Shown: positions 27,591 to 40,180, counted from the stretch's first letter. The stretch: DNA of 64,000 nt from Silurus meridionalis (GCF_014805685.1 NC_060898.1:7971001-8035000), one strand, 5' to 3'. Program-made: numbers and translations. The notes: generated by a model not told the origin, from the letters alone.

Positions 27591-30563
27591 CTGCAACAAA
27601 CATACACCCAGAAATCACAATGAGAACTGCCACAGAGTACCATTTTTTGTTTTGAAAGCTTGTTCCTAAACTAGTTTAGTATCATCAGCTATTTTTGTTC
27701 GAGCAGCTTAGCATAAAACACAGCAAATACAAAAAAATACTTATGATCCTTCTTTCTGAATCTGTTGGTAGACTTGTTACCAAAACAACAAGACTTGCAC
27801 CTGCTCAAAATCATACTAATTCAGCATTAACGAAAGCAAACATTGTTATTTAATCATTTGTGCATGCAGTTTCAGTCAAGAGATGATACAGTACATTCAT
27901 GAAATCAGAACGTGCAAATGCCACCTTTGGTAAAACACAGGGGTGTCCAATCTTTCCCACGAAGAGACGGTGTGGGTGCAGGTTTTCATTCCAAACAAGC
28001 AGGTCCACAACAAATTCTCCCTGTTTAAATCTAATCATTTTTATTTTTAATGACTATCAGATGTGGCACTTGATTGGTTGGAGCAAATTGAGTATTTTTT
28101 TGTTGTTGTTGTTCTACTACTTAAGAAACACCAAATGAGAAAAATAGAGCATATCAATTTGCCTACTTATACCATGCATTAAAACCAACAGCTCTTTTTT
28201 ATGAACGTAAAGTACATACTTTTAAGTGTGTGGCAGTAAAGTATGCAATCTACTCCGTAGCTCAAAAAGTGTTCATGGGTCCATACTCTGAACATAGTAG
28301 AACATCTGGTTTCCCTTCAGAATGTTCATTTCAACATACTAATACCAAATTTGGACAGTTTACCTCAGGATATTGCAGAGCGAGACAAATCAGGCTTCCC
28401 TCCATGGCCTGGCAGGCGGGCACGTCAGGCTCGAAAATGTGCACCAGCACTAGCGTTCCAGTGCCCTCCTCATCAATGGCGCGCAGGAACTCCTCGCCTG
28501 AGGAAATGGAGATGACTCGCTCAAAACGCCGGTTGCCACTCAGCTGCCGCCTCATTTCCTCCATGCGCTGCAGGCGGTACTGCTGGAGGAAGGCTTCATC
28601 ATCGTCGTCGTCGTCGTCATCTTCCTCCTCATCAACTCGCAGCGTGACCTGAAGGAAAACAAGGAATGAAAGAAAGATTTAGTAATTCACTTAACTACAT
28701 GCATGTACGTTACAGGTAAGCTATTTTGTGATGTTTTATTTTGGTAACATTTTGTTATTTTGGTTTTGCACAATATGACACAAGTGATCGTGTTTTTTTT
28801 CCTTAATAAACCTGGCAGCATACTTCAAACAAAACATTGTCATCAAAAACCTCATACCATTCAGAGGTGCAGGTTTGGTTATGAGGCTCTCTAAATGAAC
28901 TTATCATTTCACGGTTTCATTTTTAAAACCATAAACTATTTTTAACCCGATATTTCCTCCCCAATTTAAAAAAAAAGTTTTTTCTTCTAAGACATTTATC
29001 ACATTTCTGTAGCTAAGGCTTGTTTCCAGATTGTAGAACCATAAACCACAACTTTGTTTTTTAATCATTTAAAGTGTACTGGCATCTAGATTTCTGTCTA
29101 AGTGAGAAATTAAGCAATTTTCTAACAGTTTTCAAACAGCAACTTCAGACCACTCACACTGTCTGTATTAAGAAACAAATTGCTTTAAATGTACTTTTCG
29201 AAGATGGTATCTTACCTTGCCGTTGATCTTGTCCTGCAGTTCCTTCTGCTTCTGCTTGTCCAGCTCTTCATCCAGATGCGATCTGCAAGTCATGCTGAGA
29301 TTCTTTATCAGCCTCTCCATCTCCTTCTGTTGCTCAGCTCGCTGCTCTGTCTCCAGCTGCTTGTACTTCCTCCAGTCATTGATCACACCCTTTGGACCTG
29401 ATAGTGAACACACACAAAAGGTCATGAATTGTTATAACAAACTCGTTCTCCTATGTAAATGCAAATAAATCACTCCATAAATATAGCACACAAGATTTTA
29501 ATAAAATATATAATTAAACTGTGTCCATGGTGGAAAAGTGCAGTCAGTACTCAAATAAATAAAGCTAAGCTAATGAGGCAAGTAATAGAAAAATCTAACT
29601 AAACAATCCTTAAAAGCTCATGCTATGCAAAGATAATTATAGCAAGAAACAAACAGAAAAGGCAACAGGAGACCAGAATATACAAGAAAGCCAAGTCACC
29701 CTGCAGATGGCTGAACCTGCATATTGTAGTGAGCACTAAATGCTGTATATGCACTATATGAACTAAATTTTGCAGACACCTGACGATTACTGCTTTTTGA
29801 ACATCCCATTCCACATTTAATCCAGCCTATGCAAACCATATATTCATGGAGCTCACTTTGTGCACAAGGGCATTGCCATGTTGGAGCAGGTTTGGGTTTC
29901 CCAGTTCAAGTGAGGGGAAAATTTTATGTTACCACATCCAAACATTTTATACAATTGTGTGCCTCCAAAAGTTTGGGAAACACATATGGCTGGAAAGGTC
30001 GGGTGTCCCGATAATTTTTGTCCATATAGTGAACCTATTATGGAGTTTAATTTACAAACTAAGTACAAATAACTTTAATATAATATCATTATTGAGCAAA
30101 ACACCTGCACTGAGATACTGTGAGAGTTGATCTGATAAGTAAGACAGCTACTACGGCATGGATCAAATGATGTTTAACAGTAAGTTACAGCAGGAGTACT
30201 GGACAGAATGGTGCGCAAATTAGCTTTTAAAAATTTCCTTATTTCTGGAACTTTTTATTTCCTTTATTCAGACCACGACCAACTGCAGTTCAGTGAAACT
30301 ACAACTATAAAAAATGTAAATATGTGGGGGTTTTACTACTGAGCTTAGATTAGACAGAATGAAAAAGGCGATGAGGTAAAACAGGCACCGGTGTTAACAG
30401 CAGAGCCGTCAGGACTGTAATCTATCTCGGTCTGCAGCACTTGCTGCTCCCTGATGGTTTTAGACTGTCCTTCGTCTTCCTCGTGATCGCTCTCCTCATC
30501 CTCACTGCTGCTGTAGTAGTACTGCAGCTTCTCCCCCAGGATCTTGTCATCCAGAGTTGTCAT
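27315..30563 (-). CDS. pdcl: Phosducin-like protein (G-beta-gamma assembly co-chaperone)
   Basis: PDCL works with the cytosolic chaperonin CCT to fold G-beta and load G-gamma, supporting heterotrimeric G-protein assembly in the cytosol. Four coding exons on the minus strand: 30563-30389, 29397-29216, 28648-28364, 27590-27315; all have AG/GT borders and compatible phases. The 305 codons plus stop compare with about 301 aa in human. It starts MTTLDDKILGEKLQYYYSSS with an acidic CK2-like serine cluster, then NTGPKGVINDW (G-beta-binding helix 1), LSMTCRSHLDEE, an extended Glu/Asp run (about residues 124-135), the thioredoxin-like domain from about residue 150, LGDDF and the C-terminal DSDSDLDID, close to the mammalian SEDSDLEID end. 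The start was chosen because it matches the family N-terminus and lies just after an acceptor. Confidence 0.97.
27591..28363. other. pdcl intron, no recognised element
   Basis: 773-base intron with GTAAAC donor and TTGCAG acceptor; nothing else recognised. Confidence 0.6.
28364..28648 (-). CDS. pdcl: pdcl exon with acidic run and start of thioredoxin-like domain
   Basis: 285 bases, phase 0 at both ends. Opens VTLRVDEEE followed by seven Asp residues encoded by GAC/GAT triplets, then EAFLQQYRLQRMEEMRRQL and the VISISSGEEFLRAIDEE / VLVHIFEPDVPACQAMEG thioredoxin-like segment. Confidence 0.97.
28649..29215. other. pdcl intron, no recognised element
   Basis: 567-base intron, AT-rich, nothing else seen. 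Confidence 0.6.
29216..29397 (-). CDS. pdcl: pdcl exon, G-beta-binding helices
   Basis: 182 bases; two bases complete the Gly of NTG. Encodes PKGVINDWRKYKQLETEQRA, then ERLIKNLSMTCRSHLDEE and LQDKINGK, very close to mammalian PDCL. Confidence 0.97.
29398..30388. other. pdcl intron containing a MITE
   Basis: 991-base intron; holds the 281-base inverted-repeat element at 29752-30032. Confidence 0.75.
29752..30032 (-). mobile_element. MITE-like member of the TGGACAAAAG family
   Basis: Ends CACTATATGAACTAAATTTTGCAGACACCTG and the complement of CACTATATGGACAAAAATTATCGGGACACCC. Only 281 bases with the transposase core deleted; GGAGCAGGTTTGGGTTTCCCAGTTCAAGTGAGGGGAAAATT is antisense of the family's internal text. 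Confidence 0.8.
30389..30563 (-). CDS. pdcl: pdcl first coding exon
   Basis: 175 coding bases from the ATG at 30563-30561, preceded by 16 bases of 5' UTR and a TCCCCCAG acceptor at 30581-30580. Encodes MTTLDDKILGEKLQYYYSSS, the acidic EDEESDHEEDE segment and SAVNT; the final G starts the next Gly codon. Confidence 0.96.
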
Positions 30564-31267
30564 TGCCAAAGGCTGGGGGCTGGGGGAGGTAAAGTAAAAA
30601 AACAAAGCAAGAGAGTGAGAGAAATTTTACTGTGATGAGACAATAATGTTTATAATCTGAATCCAAGTCTGAAGATAAACAGGTATATGTGATTAAGAAT
30701 TAGTGAATTGTCCAGACTGACAGCTGTGGACACAAAAATGAAAAGCGATTCAAACATATGACCAAAGCATCACAACACACATGATTACGATGATGACTTT
30801 ACAAGTACAATCATTCAGTTAACATTTTATTGATTCTATAGACCATCACTTCTCAATGTTTAATATCTTTCATTTCAGCTAAACACCACATTTGAAGAAA
30901 AAAAAATTGTGTCCCAGTATTTCTTGAGTCACATTTTTTTCCTTCCTGAACATTTCACTGATAGAGCACATGAGGTCTAAACTTTTTTTCCAATTTTTCT
31001 TTTAGTAATAATAATAAAACAAATAATTAACTCAATAATCTCATAGGCTGCTAGATATCTCAGAGGCCCCTCTTTGAAAAGTTAGAGAAATAATTCAGCT
31101 TGTAACTTTGTTAAACTCTAAACAAATGTGTGTGAACGTGTTATTTAGCGGGTTACACTTTAACCTGGTTCATGATCCGCCTATTTGATTTGGCACATCT
31201 TTTACGCTGGATACCGTTCCTAACGCAACCCTTCCATTTATCTGGGACCAGCACTAAGAGTGCACTC

Positions 31268-31990
31268 GCTTGTGCAACCCTAATGGCTGGGTTGCAGGAG
31301 GAGTAGGATGTAATGCTATAATGGTAGGAGTAAGACAGAGTACATGTGTGTGAATGAGAGGGAGGGCAGTAGAGTGGTGCGGTTGCAGGGAAAAGAGATG
31401 GTGAAGGTAGAGGAGTTCAGGTATTTGGGGTCAACAGTGCAAAGTAAAGTGTGTTAGAGAAGTGAAGAAAAGAGTGCAGGTAGGGTGGAGTGGGTGGAGA
31501 AGAGTGGCAGGAGTGATTTGTAATAGAAGGGTATCTGCATGAGTAAAAGTGAAAGTTTATAGGACTGTGGTGAGACCTGTGATGTTGTATGGTTTAGAGA
31601 CAGTGGCATTGAGTAAAAGACAGGTGGAGCTGGAGGTAGCAGAGCTGAAGATGCTGAGATTTTTGACTGGGAGTAACGAGGATGGACAGGATTGGAAACA
31701 AATTTATTAGAGGGACATGTAGGATGTTTTGGCGACAAGGTGAGGGAGGCATGATTGAGACATTGGTTTGGACATGTGCAGAGGAGGGAAATGGGGTATA
31801 TCTGTAAGAGAATGCTGAGGATGGAGCCACCAGGAAGGAGAGTTAGACCAAGGAGGAGGTTCATGAATGTGGTGAAGGAAGACATGCAGGTAGTTGGTGT
31901 GAAAGAGGCAGATGTAGAGGACAGAGGGTTAAGGAGACGGATGATACGCTGTGGCAACCCTAATGGGAAAACCCAAAAGAAGACGACGAC
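31268..31990 (+). mobile_element. Non-LTR retrotransposon 3' end (reverse transcriptase C-terminus)
   Basis: Plus-strand frames, interrupted by stops, read VMLYGLETVALSKRQVELEV, AELKMLRFLTGS, HWFGHVQRREMGYICKRML, GRRVRPRRRFMNVVKEDM and DRGLRRRMIRCGNP, the usual C-terminus of a LINE reverse transcriptase. Ends with a GAAGACGACGAC tail. A second, shorter copy is at 37625-37848. RTE-like by memory; clade not proven. Confidence 0.8.
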
Positions 31991-32529
31991 ACTTTAACCT
32001 CCCACCACTAACCGCAACATTCAATACAAAAATCCTACAATTTCCATTTAGAATCACGTCACTGAATCGGCTATGACCCAATGCACTACAATATGAATTA
32101 CGGACTAGTAGTGTGTATTTCCAACATTCAGAAAAACACAAAAATCCAAATTTATACTAGTGCAGCACTTCACATCATTGTGTGTATGAGAAACCACCAG
32201 CACCTACAATTTTACACAGTGCTCACACACACACATCATGAATTAAAAAAATGCAATGATTATTACGTATTATTAAAAATCTGAACGTTAGAACCAGGAC
32301 CCCATTACTCATGAAGACTAAAGAGTCCATCACCATCACCCTACACTACACCGTTAGCTCACTGTATATAACTTAAATTATTATATAATACCCCTATTTC
32401 TCTACACATACATCTGCACTACCTTTTTATGTTTGGGTATCTATATTTATACACACTTTACTGTACATCCTGCCTAATATTTCACATTTTACGTATAAAT
32501 ATATTTAGTGGACTCGTTTATTCAGCTTT

Positions 32530-32856
32530 TGCACTTTTTTAAAAATGCCATAGCCTTATAACTTTCTACTTGTTGTACCTTTACAATAGTGTCTGCACAT
32601 TTTTCACTGCCATAGACATAACTATTTACTTGTACTTTTTAACAGTGTCCACACATCTCTTCACTGCTATAGCCTTTATATTTATTCACTGTACATATGT
32701 TTACATATATATTTACATGCATATGCAACATACATACATATACTTATATATTTATCTGCACTTGCCAATTTGCACAATTGCTACTATTTGCACTTCTGGT
32801 AGATGCCAAACTGCATTTCGTTGCTGTGTACCTGTACTATGCAATGACAATGAAGT

Positions 32857-32904
<48 letters not shown>
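32530..32904 (+). repeat. LINE 3' tail with (TATC)n microsatellite
   Basis: TTTGCACTTCTGGTAGATGCCAAACTGCATTTCGTTGCTGTGTACCTGTACTATGCAATGACAATGAAGTTC is a typical fish LINE 3' UTR end; it runs directly into (CTAT)n from 32858 to 32904, suggesting the microsatellite grew from the LINE tail. Confidence 0.65.
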
Positions 32905-34420
32905 AGCTCAAGGTAGTCTCTGATAAAGGTGACTTATAAACGTTGATAAATAAAAAGTGTGTGCATGTATTTGAATATAAAAAAAGAGCAGGCCAAGATG
33001 GGTGAGGTCTGTGCAACTAAATAGCATTAACCATAGACACACAAATCTTTAGAAATGGATCGAGAGAAAGAGAGGGGGGGTGGGGTCTTCCACGCCCATG
33101 TTAAACACTCAGGATGGGTTAGGGCGAAAGAAAAACAAAGACACTATGTTTGGTTGGTTGTTTATACAGACCTAAAGACTACACTGACCAACCCACTCGA
33201 GCTTAAATGCATATCAGTATTTACCATCCACACCCGATCTTTGATTTTGTAAAAGATTATATTTTCAATTAAATTCGGAGCCAACATCTTTCACCAGCAT
33301 GCTGGCCTATTTAAAGTGTCCTAGTGCAGCAGCACTTGAGTGTGTAAATCAGTCCAGGCATCCCATCTGTACACACCTTTCAAACAGATCAGATTCCAAC
33401 ACGCTTGTTGCTTTGTAAGTCACTAACTAGTCAACCGAGTCAACTTCCACTTTTGGCTTTTCATTAATATGACACTAAATATTCCTAGAAAACAGTGGCA
33501 CGTAAGGGAGGGTGGGAAAGCTTGTCAGTTTTAGGGGAATGTCCACATCCTCTGAATTCTCATGGGAATAATGAAAATACACCACCAACCAACAAATCCA
33601 AACCAGACCCATTTAAAAGATTTCAATTGAATCTGATTGTATGTATATAAGGGTGGACACCAAAAAATTAAATAGCCAATTAGTGTTAATGATAACAATA
33701 ATGTTACTTTTATTTTTTTTCTTCTATATCTAGCAGTGTAGGTAGCTTTTTTTCTTAAAACATTATGAATGTATTCTGGTTTTGATTCTTCTCTCAGGTA
33801 GTCACCTCTTCCCTAAGATAATGCACTTGTAAAGATACAAATCTTCAAACCCTAATAAAATAAGTTAATGTATTTACCTCTAATTTTTGTTTCACTTTAT
33901 TTTATTTATTCTATTTAACGGCCCACCATGACAAAATCCATCTACATGTAACGCATGATAAATGGCAATAAATGATAGTGATTCTGAACCAGCAGCGGCT
34001 GTATCTCAAACGGCTCAGACGAAGTGCACTGGAAACCCTGTCAAAGTCGGTTACTTTACACCTGTAGTAAGCAGCCTACATAGGAAGCAGTGTGCGATTT
34101 GGAATTCAACCGGACATGTACTAGCTAATAACAGCTAGCGAAATAATAGTTTTTGGGCAAAAAAAGAGAATAATTCTCCCAGTCTGTCATATAATTTTTG
34201 TTAAATAACAACTAACAAACATCATAATGTGAATATTTTATGTCAATATCAGCTGCGTATCAAGCCGGAAGCGTCGAGTAAATACGGATTATTCAGCTAG
34301 GAGGCTAATCCGCTTCCAAGCCAACCTCGATGGAATAAAGCTAAAATGCTGTTTGTGAGACGGTCTAAATAGAATTATAGACCGACATGATAAAAACAAA
34401 CAAAAACACTTTAGTCTTAC

Positions 34421-34575
34421 CCAAATTATATCTTTCTGAAAAAAACAACAACACAAGCGTTGAAATTTCCGCGACCTTCTCTGATGGTACAGTATCACCT
34501 CCCTGCGTCAGCACAAAACCCACCAATCAAACAGCGATTTAGATGAATGACATCGACGTTAACCAATCAAAACAC
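34421..34575 (-). promoter_or_regulatory. pdcl: Putative pdcl promoter and non-coding exon 1
   Basis: On the minus strand a donor TTTGG|GTAAGA sits at 34421/34420. Upstream lie a TGCTGACGCA motif (34504-34513) and two ATTGG boxes (CCAATCA on plus at 34523 and 34563), a typical TATA-less arrangement for a constitutive gene. Known PDCL genes also have a non-coding first exon. Inferred. Confidence 0.5.
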
Positions 34576-37052
34576 GAATCATCTGTTAAGCGCATTTTGT
34601 ATGTTGTAACCTAAAATGTTTATATTGTAGAGTTTATTAGATTTTTATCTGTATAGAAAATATATGTTTAATTGAAGATATGTGAAATAGTTAAAAAATA
34701 TTACATGTTAATAAAAGTGCTTAAAAACATAAAAGTTGAACACCAAAACATTAAATTCATTTTAATATGAGCACAAATTATATGTAAATAATACAAGCTA
34801 AGGTTTCACACTTAGGCTCATTATATTACATGAGAAACTACTCATCTGCAAAGTGTATTTTAGCCTCTTAATGATAGCCCATGTGCAATAAAGCTGGATC
34901 TCTTCATCTTCTACTTCTTAGGTGCCGATTTCCACACTCCATCCAGTGCACCATCTCACCATCCTCCAACAGTACAAACATAGGAAAGATGACTGCGCAA
35001 AACCAGAATCCATCCTTAGCTTTCCTCAGAGGCTATTCCAGGCCCTGAGGTTATGATGGTCCCCTGTCACAGCAGGAATTTGTATAAAGGAACATGTTGC
35101 AAAGTGAACTCTGAATCTTACTCACAAATTTTTTATGTTCTGGATCCTAGAGGCAAAGGCACAGATTTTAAATGTCTCAACTAGTAAATCCAGTGTGGTC
35201 TGGAATGGATAGTGCACCTCTCTGGCTTTCCCCAGGTCATCTGGTTTCTTCCAGCTCTCACTTTTCTGGTTGTGTTTAATACACTAGTGTAAAGACTTGC
35301 TCACTTTGGGCTTTTGTAATTGCTAAGTTCTCTGCAAAAGATGAAGATGCAGACTGAAGTATGTTAGTAGGATTTTTCATCACTGCTCCCCAGCTTCTTG
35401 TTTGCTTTGTCTTTTTGTCTCTCCTTGCTTAAATCTAAATATTTAAAAGTATTGGAACCCAGATGGTGGTAATCTGGAAAATCCTGCTCCTTGAATTAAC
35501 CTGATGCATATCCATGATGGTTTGACATTTACTGAGCTTATTCAGAAAGTCGGAATGATAGAAGGTTGATGGGAAATTATTAGATGAAGGACAATCTCTT
35601 GTCATTTGGAACTCAAAACAAAAAGTGCTTGAACTGTGTCTCTTAAATAAGTTTTTGTTCATCTGACAAGTTTGCAGGATAAATTCATCATCACAAAACA
35701 ATGGGATGCACAAAGAACAAAGTGTTAAATGATAAAGTGAACTGATCTAATCAATTACAACATTTTCTGATGCAATCACATTTTGGACATTTCCCAATCT
35801 TCTATCAGTCTTGAGAATACTGATACAGGCTTACAGTATGCATATTTTATACAACAAGTACATTTGTATCTTTTTAAAATACACTCAAGATTAAGTACAA
35901 AATTCAATTATCTCATTTAGATGTGTTTAAAAATTACCAAAAATTAAAGACCTAAGATATTATAACACAGACATCCAACCCACTGGGAATCAACCACATA
36001 TTGATAGTGGGTTTCTGATGCCCACAAATTATATTCAATATCCTTGGAATCGATTCTTTTTGGAGACAGAGAGACCAGAGAATTAATAGTATCTAATAGT
36101 AGACAAGCTCAGTAGGCGACCTGGAGTGTATCCTAAAATGTCTCAGTTTTTGCTAACAAGTTACCAGTTTTCTCTGTGGTTATGTTTTACAGTTGACCTC
36201 TTTCTCTCTCTTTCCTTCTCCTTTTTTTAATGCATGTGATGGGATAAATGATAGTTAAAAAAAAAAAAAGACATGTTGGGGTAAGTTTAAGAGTTGTCAT
36301 TTGGTAATTAGCATAGCTAACAATGTTTAAATGAAGCAACCTCCCTGAAATGTTTTTCACACAGGGTAGGATGTCTGTATAGTGTATTCATGTTAATGAC
36401 TTAATTTTTGGTTGCATATCCCTTGCTTGCAATAACTGGTTCTGGTTCTCCTTTTGTGAGGCTTTTCCAGGATTGCACTGCAGCTTATTTTAATTGTTTC
36501 ATCTTTTAGGTTCGTCTTCAGAAGTTAAAAATCATCCTTATAGTTTATGGTCTGCTAAATGACTTATCAAGTCTAAAACCTTCTACTTACTCCTACTTAA
36601 CCTGATGAATGCTTTCATTGGCAGTGTGTATTGTCTTGCTGTATAATGAAATTCCTTCCAACTAAATTAGATGTATTTTCGTTTAAATTGGCAGATAAAA
36701 TGTTTCTATCGACTTCTGAGTTCATTCGGCTGCTGGCCAGTATAAGTTACACCATCAGCAAAAATTAGTCATTTCCGAAAGCAGCCATGCAAGCTCATAC
36801 CATGCACTACTTCCACCATCTTGTGGTATGTTTATTCTTGAAGGCTTTTTAAAACAGAGGATTGTGATACCCTTGCCCTTGCCGCATGAAGGTTGTTAGT
36901 ATTGTCAGTGACTCTTGTTTTTTTTCCAACATTAGTTTTCTTTGACTCATCAGCTTCAGGCAACATCCACTAACATTTCCGATGTCTGATTCTTATTCTT
37001 AGTATGCCAGTTTGTTTTCAAGACAAAAACAAACTACGTGGACTTGCCAGGC
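34576..37052. other. Intergenic, nothing recognised
   Basis: About 2.5 kb of AT-rich DNA. Open frames here (for example 35435-35713 minus) have no recognisable product and no splice context. Confidence 0.5.
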
Positions 37053-37106
37053 CAATACTTTCAGATAGGGCAGTACATCATTTAATACAATGGCAAAGAA
37101 ATGTAT

Positions 37107-37179
<73 letters not shown>

Positions 37180-37231
37180 ACATTTCTTTGCCATTGTATT
37201 AAATGATGTACTTCCCTATCTGAAAGTATTG
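37053..37231. repeat. Long hairpin: 58-base inverted arms around (AT)n core
   Basis: CAATACTTTCAGATAGGGCAGTACATCATTTAATACAATGGCAAAGAAATGTATGTTTT at 37053 is repeated in reverse complement ending at 37231 with a single mismatch (GCCC against TCCC). The roughly 63-base core is pure AT. The whole 179 bases can form one stem. Confidence 0.93.
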
Positions 37232-37624
37232 CATAAATTGGGTTTGTACCTATTTCAAGCCAAGGCTGTATGTGGCCTGTCTCTTGCAAGTAATAAGCCA
37301 TTTAAACAGATTAGTCTGATCCCAAGTCTTTTTTTTAAGCTGTAAATACCACACACACAAATCTTTGCTGTAGGCAATAACCAGACAAAAAGCCACAAGT
37401 CAAAAGCTGTAAGTTATAAGTCAGTCTGATCTGGTTGTTAGTGGTTGTCAGTCAATCAGTCTAGCAGATGCTCTAATATGCCAGGTAGTTTTGTGATTGA
37501 GTCTCACAGCACCAGTGTCTCTAGTTTAACCCTGAGTTTGAGTTGTTGTGCATCGTCTCACTGTGTCCTATCACTTCTCCAAAACATTCACAACAGCCTC
37601 AACTTTTTTTTCAGCATGTACAGT
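37232..37624. other. Intergenic, nothing recognised
   Basis: No gene or repeat assigned. Confidence 0.5.
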
Positions 37625-37848
37625 ATATTACAAGAGGGACATGGGGTATGTCTGTAAGAGAATGGTGAGGATGGAGCCATCAGAAAGGAGAGGTAGACCA
37701 AGGAGGAGGTTTATGGATGTGGTGAGGGAAGTCATGCAGGAAGTTGGTTTGAAAGAGGCAGATGTAAAGGACAGGGGGGTATGGAGACGGATGATCCGCA
37801 GTGGTAAACCCCTAATGTGAGCAGCTGAAAGAAGAAGAAGAAGAAGAC
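37625..37848 (+). mobile_element. LINE reverse-transcriptase C-terminal fragment, second copy
   Basis: Reads MGYVCKRMVRMEPSERRGRP, RRRFMDVVREVMQEVGLKEA and WRRMIRSGKPL on the plus strand, then a (GAA)n tail at about 37828-37848. It is about 70% similar by eye to the copy at 31268-31990 but 5'-truncated, as expected for target-primed insertion. Confidence 0.8.
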
Positions 37849-39896
37849 AGAAAATAACAAAATGTTAAAAATTCACCCTTGAAAATATGGTCTACGTTGA
37901 TGTGACTGTATTACAATTGCTGCAGATTTGTCAGCTGCACATTCATGCAGCAAATCTCCTATTCTCCTACATCCCATAGGTGCTCTGTTGGGTTTAAATC
38001 TGGTTACTGGGGAGGCCACTGATGAAGAATGAATTATCATTACCCTTGGGACCAGTTTGAGTGCATGCTGTACTTTCTAACATGGGTTGTCTGGTTTTGT
38101 TGTAATCTGGTTAAATTGACCCTCAGCAGCTCAGAGTTCTTAACATTTTTGGTATGCTGATCATTTTAATGTCTAAGCTATCTTATTGTACTGATATTTT
38201 GATTAGCAATCCAATGTAGGTAAACCTGGTGGTATCAACAGATCAAACACTGGCCATATTCCAGCAACCGTAAGCAAAAGCAAAAAAAGACCACACATCT
38301 CCATTTCGCAGAAATACATTTTTCACTTAAAATTATGAATTGAACATTTGTTCAAATGGACAATGATTAAAATGAACGTTGTGTTTCCTACGAACATTGT
38401 CATGAATGCAAATGTTGACTAATGTTTGTAAATTGCAGTAGAAATCAAAATTGATCAAACCAAATCTGTTCTGTCCAATTTTGACAAAACTGTACCCACT
38501 GTAATTTCGGTCTTGGCTAACTGAAGTGGAAAAATATGTGGCCTACTACTGTTGCAGCGCCACCACCTCAACGTATTTCACATGCGGTGTGTCAGAGATA
38601 TTCTTCTGGTCATCACAGTTGTCAAAATGATCATTTGATCTACGGTAGCTTTCCGGTCAGGTCAAATCAGCTGTTGTCCTCTGACATCTTTAATCTCATC
38701 AATACATTTCTGCTTATCTGTCACTGGTTGTTTTTTTGTTTTGCACACCAATCTTTGTTAATTTTAGAGACTGTTTTGACAACCACATTACAGACAGGGT
38801 CCCTGAGATCTTATGCCCTGTTGCTTTTGTTTTAAAACGTTCCTTCTAAGATCTAGCACCTGTCTAATGCAAATGCACATTATAATCGCAGCCAATAGTC
38901 AGGCTATAATAAAATGTTTAAATAAATGGAAAAAAAAATTTGACGAAGGCGATGCATGACTGGTACTATAAGGGAAAAAACTGAACAAAGACATAAAAAA
39001 GTTTACAGGAATACACCATACAACAAGGTTTGTAGGAAACAAACACAACTAGCTTTTTTTTTTTATCTCTTTAGGTGTATAGGGCTACAAGGAATCTAGC
39101 TGCCAAAACCAAAGGACACATTACAAAAATCCTAAACAAGCACAGAATGTGCTACCAATCAAATCAGTAAACTGTTTCATTAACAACAAGTACATTGGCA
39201 TTACGTTAATTGAAATGGGACCCTGAGGGCATGAGGAGGTGCAACAAAGAATAGAAAAATGTGTGTACCGGCACACAGAAGTGAATGGAGTGTGAAAACC
39301 TGAAATGTATAGGATAGAATGTAAATATAAAGGTAGGATAGCTGTTTTTGGAGGCAGCCAGGTGTATACTGGGCTCGTACAGATGTATACTGTGGTAGGA
39401 ACAGTGTATACTGAAGTAAAAAAGGAAGAAAAGTGTATTACAAGGTGTGAGAGGCGTAGAGGCAAATAAGAAAAGGGTATACTGAGGTACATAAAGCGTA
39501 TAATGAGATAAGAAGGGGTGGATATGGATGGATACTAGAGACTGTGCAACTATAATTGTAGCTGATTACAAGAAAACGTTTGCATGTCATCTGATCTGAT
39601 CATTGACCTTGGTCTCCATTTGAGCTGCGAACGCATAAATAGTCTCATACAGCTTTTTTTTAAATGATTAATAAAAAATTGAAGTATCCTTTCCCTTTTA
39701 TAAAGGTTCAGTTTCATCTACTGAGTGTATTTCAGCATGGTGGATTGGCAGTCATAACTTGGCCTGAGGTGAGAATGTGTGTGCTTGGTGCCCTGTAACA
39801 GAGGGTCTCCAGACCCCAACTGGGATAAATCTGTTAGTGAAAATGAGAAGTGTGAAACAGGAGGAGAGACTCTGAAAACTGGGCTCAGAAGCTCGA
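37849..39896. other. Intergenic, nothing recognised
   Basis: No exon, RNA gene or defined repeat seen between the LINE tail and the purine tract upstream of stbd1. Confidence 0.5.
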
Positions 39897-39985
39897 AGAG
39901 CGAGAGAGAGAGAGATAGAGAGAGATAGAGTGAGAGACAGGGAGGGAGGGATAGAGAAAGGGAGGGAGGGATAGAAAGAGACATA
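39897..39985. repeat. Purine-rich (GAGA)n tract upstream of stbd1
   Basis: GAAGAGCGAGAGAGAGAGAGATAGAGAG...GGGAGGGAGGGATAGAAAGAGA, nearly all purine on the plus strand, about 200 bases before the stbd1 start. It could influence chromatin at the promoter, but that is not shown. Confidence 0.8.
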
Positions 39986-40059
39986 CAGAGCAGCTCATTG
40001 GCAGAGAGCTCACCTGACTGCGGACACGGATTTTTTTTCATAAACGATCTGCGCAGCAA

Positions 40060-40180
40060 CGTGAGCTCGGCTCTTTAACGGTGCGCGTGTAATGAATCCG
40101 ACCGCGCGCGCTTTGCGTTGAAGAACTAAGGGGAGGAAAAAGACGTGCGACAGGAGCTTTCAAGCGGCTCTGCAGTCGCC
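40060..40180 (+). promoter_or_regulatory. stbd1: stbd1 core promoter / 5' UTR, CpG-rich
   Basis: CpG-dense sequence (GTGCGCGTG, CGACCGCGCGCGC) immediately before the ATG, with no TATA box visible. The CpG density continues through exon 1. The start site itself cannot be fixed from sequence. Confidence 0.55.

Larger units (their letters stand above)
30580..34420. other. pdcl 5' UTR intron (inferred) with LINE remnants
   Basis: Region between the first coding exon and the inferred non-coding exon 1. It contains the LINE fragment at 31268-31990, another LINE tail ending in a microsatellite at 32530-32904, and otherwise AT-rich unassigned DNA (32905-34420). Confidence 0.55.

Noticed and set aside
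40145..40180. Upstream GTG extension of stbd1 exon 1
   Set aside because: GTG is not a likely start here; the ATG at 40181 has a good context and gives the expected N-terminal anchor.
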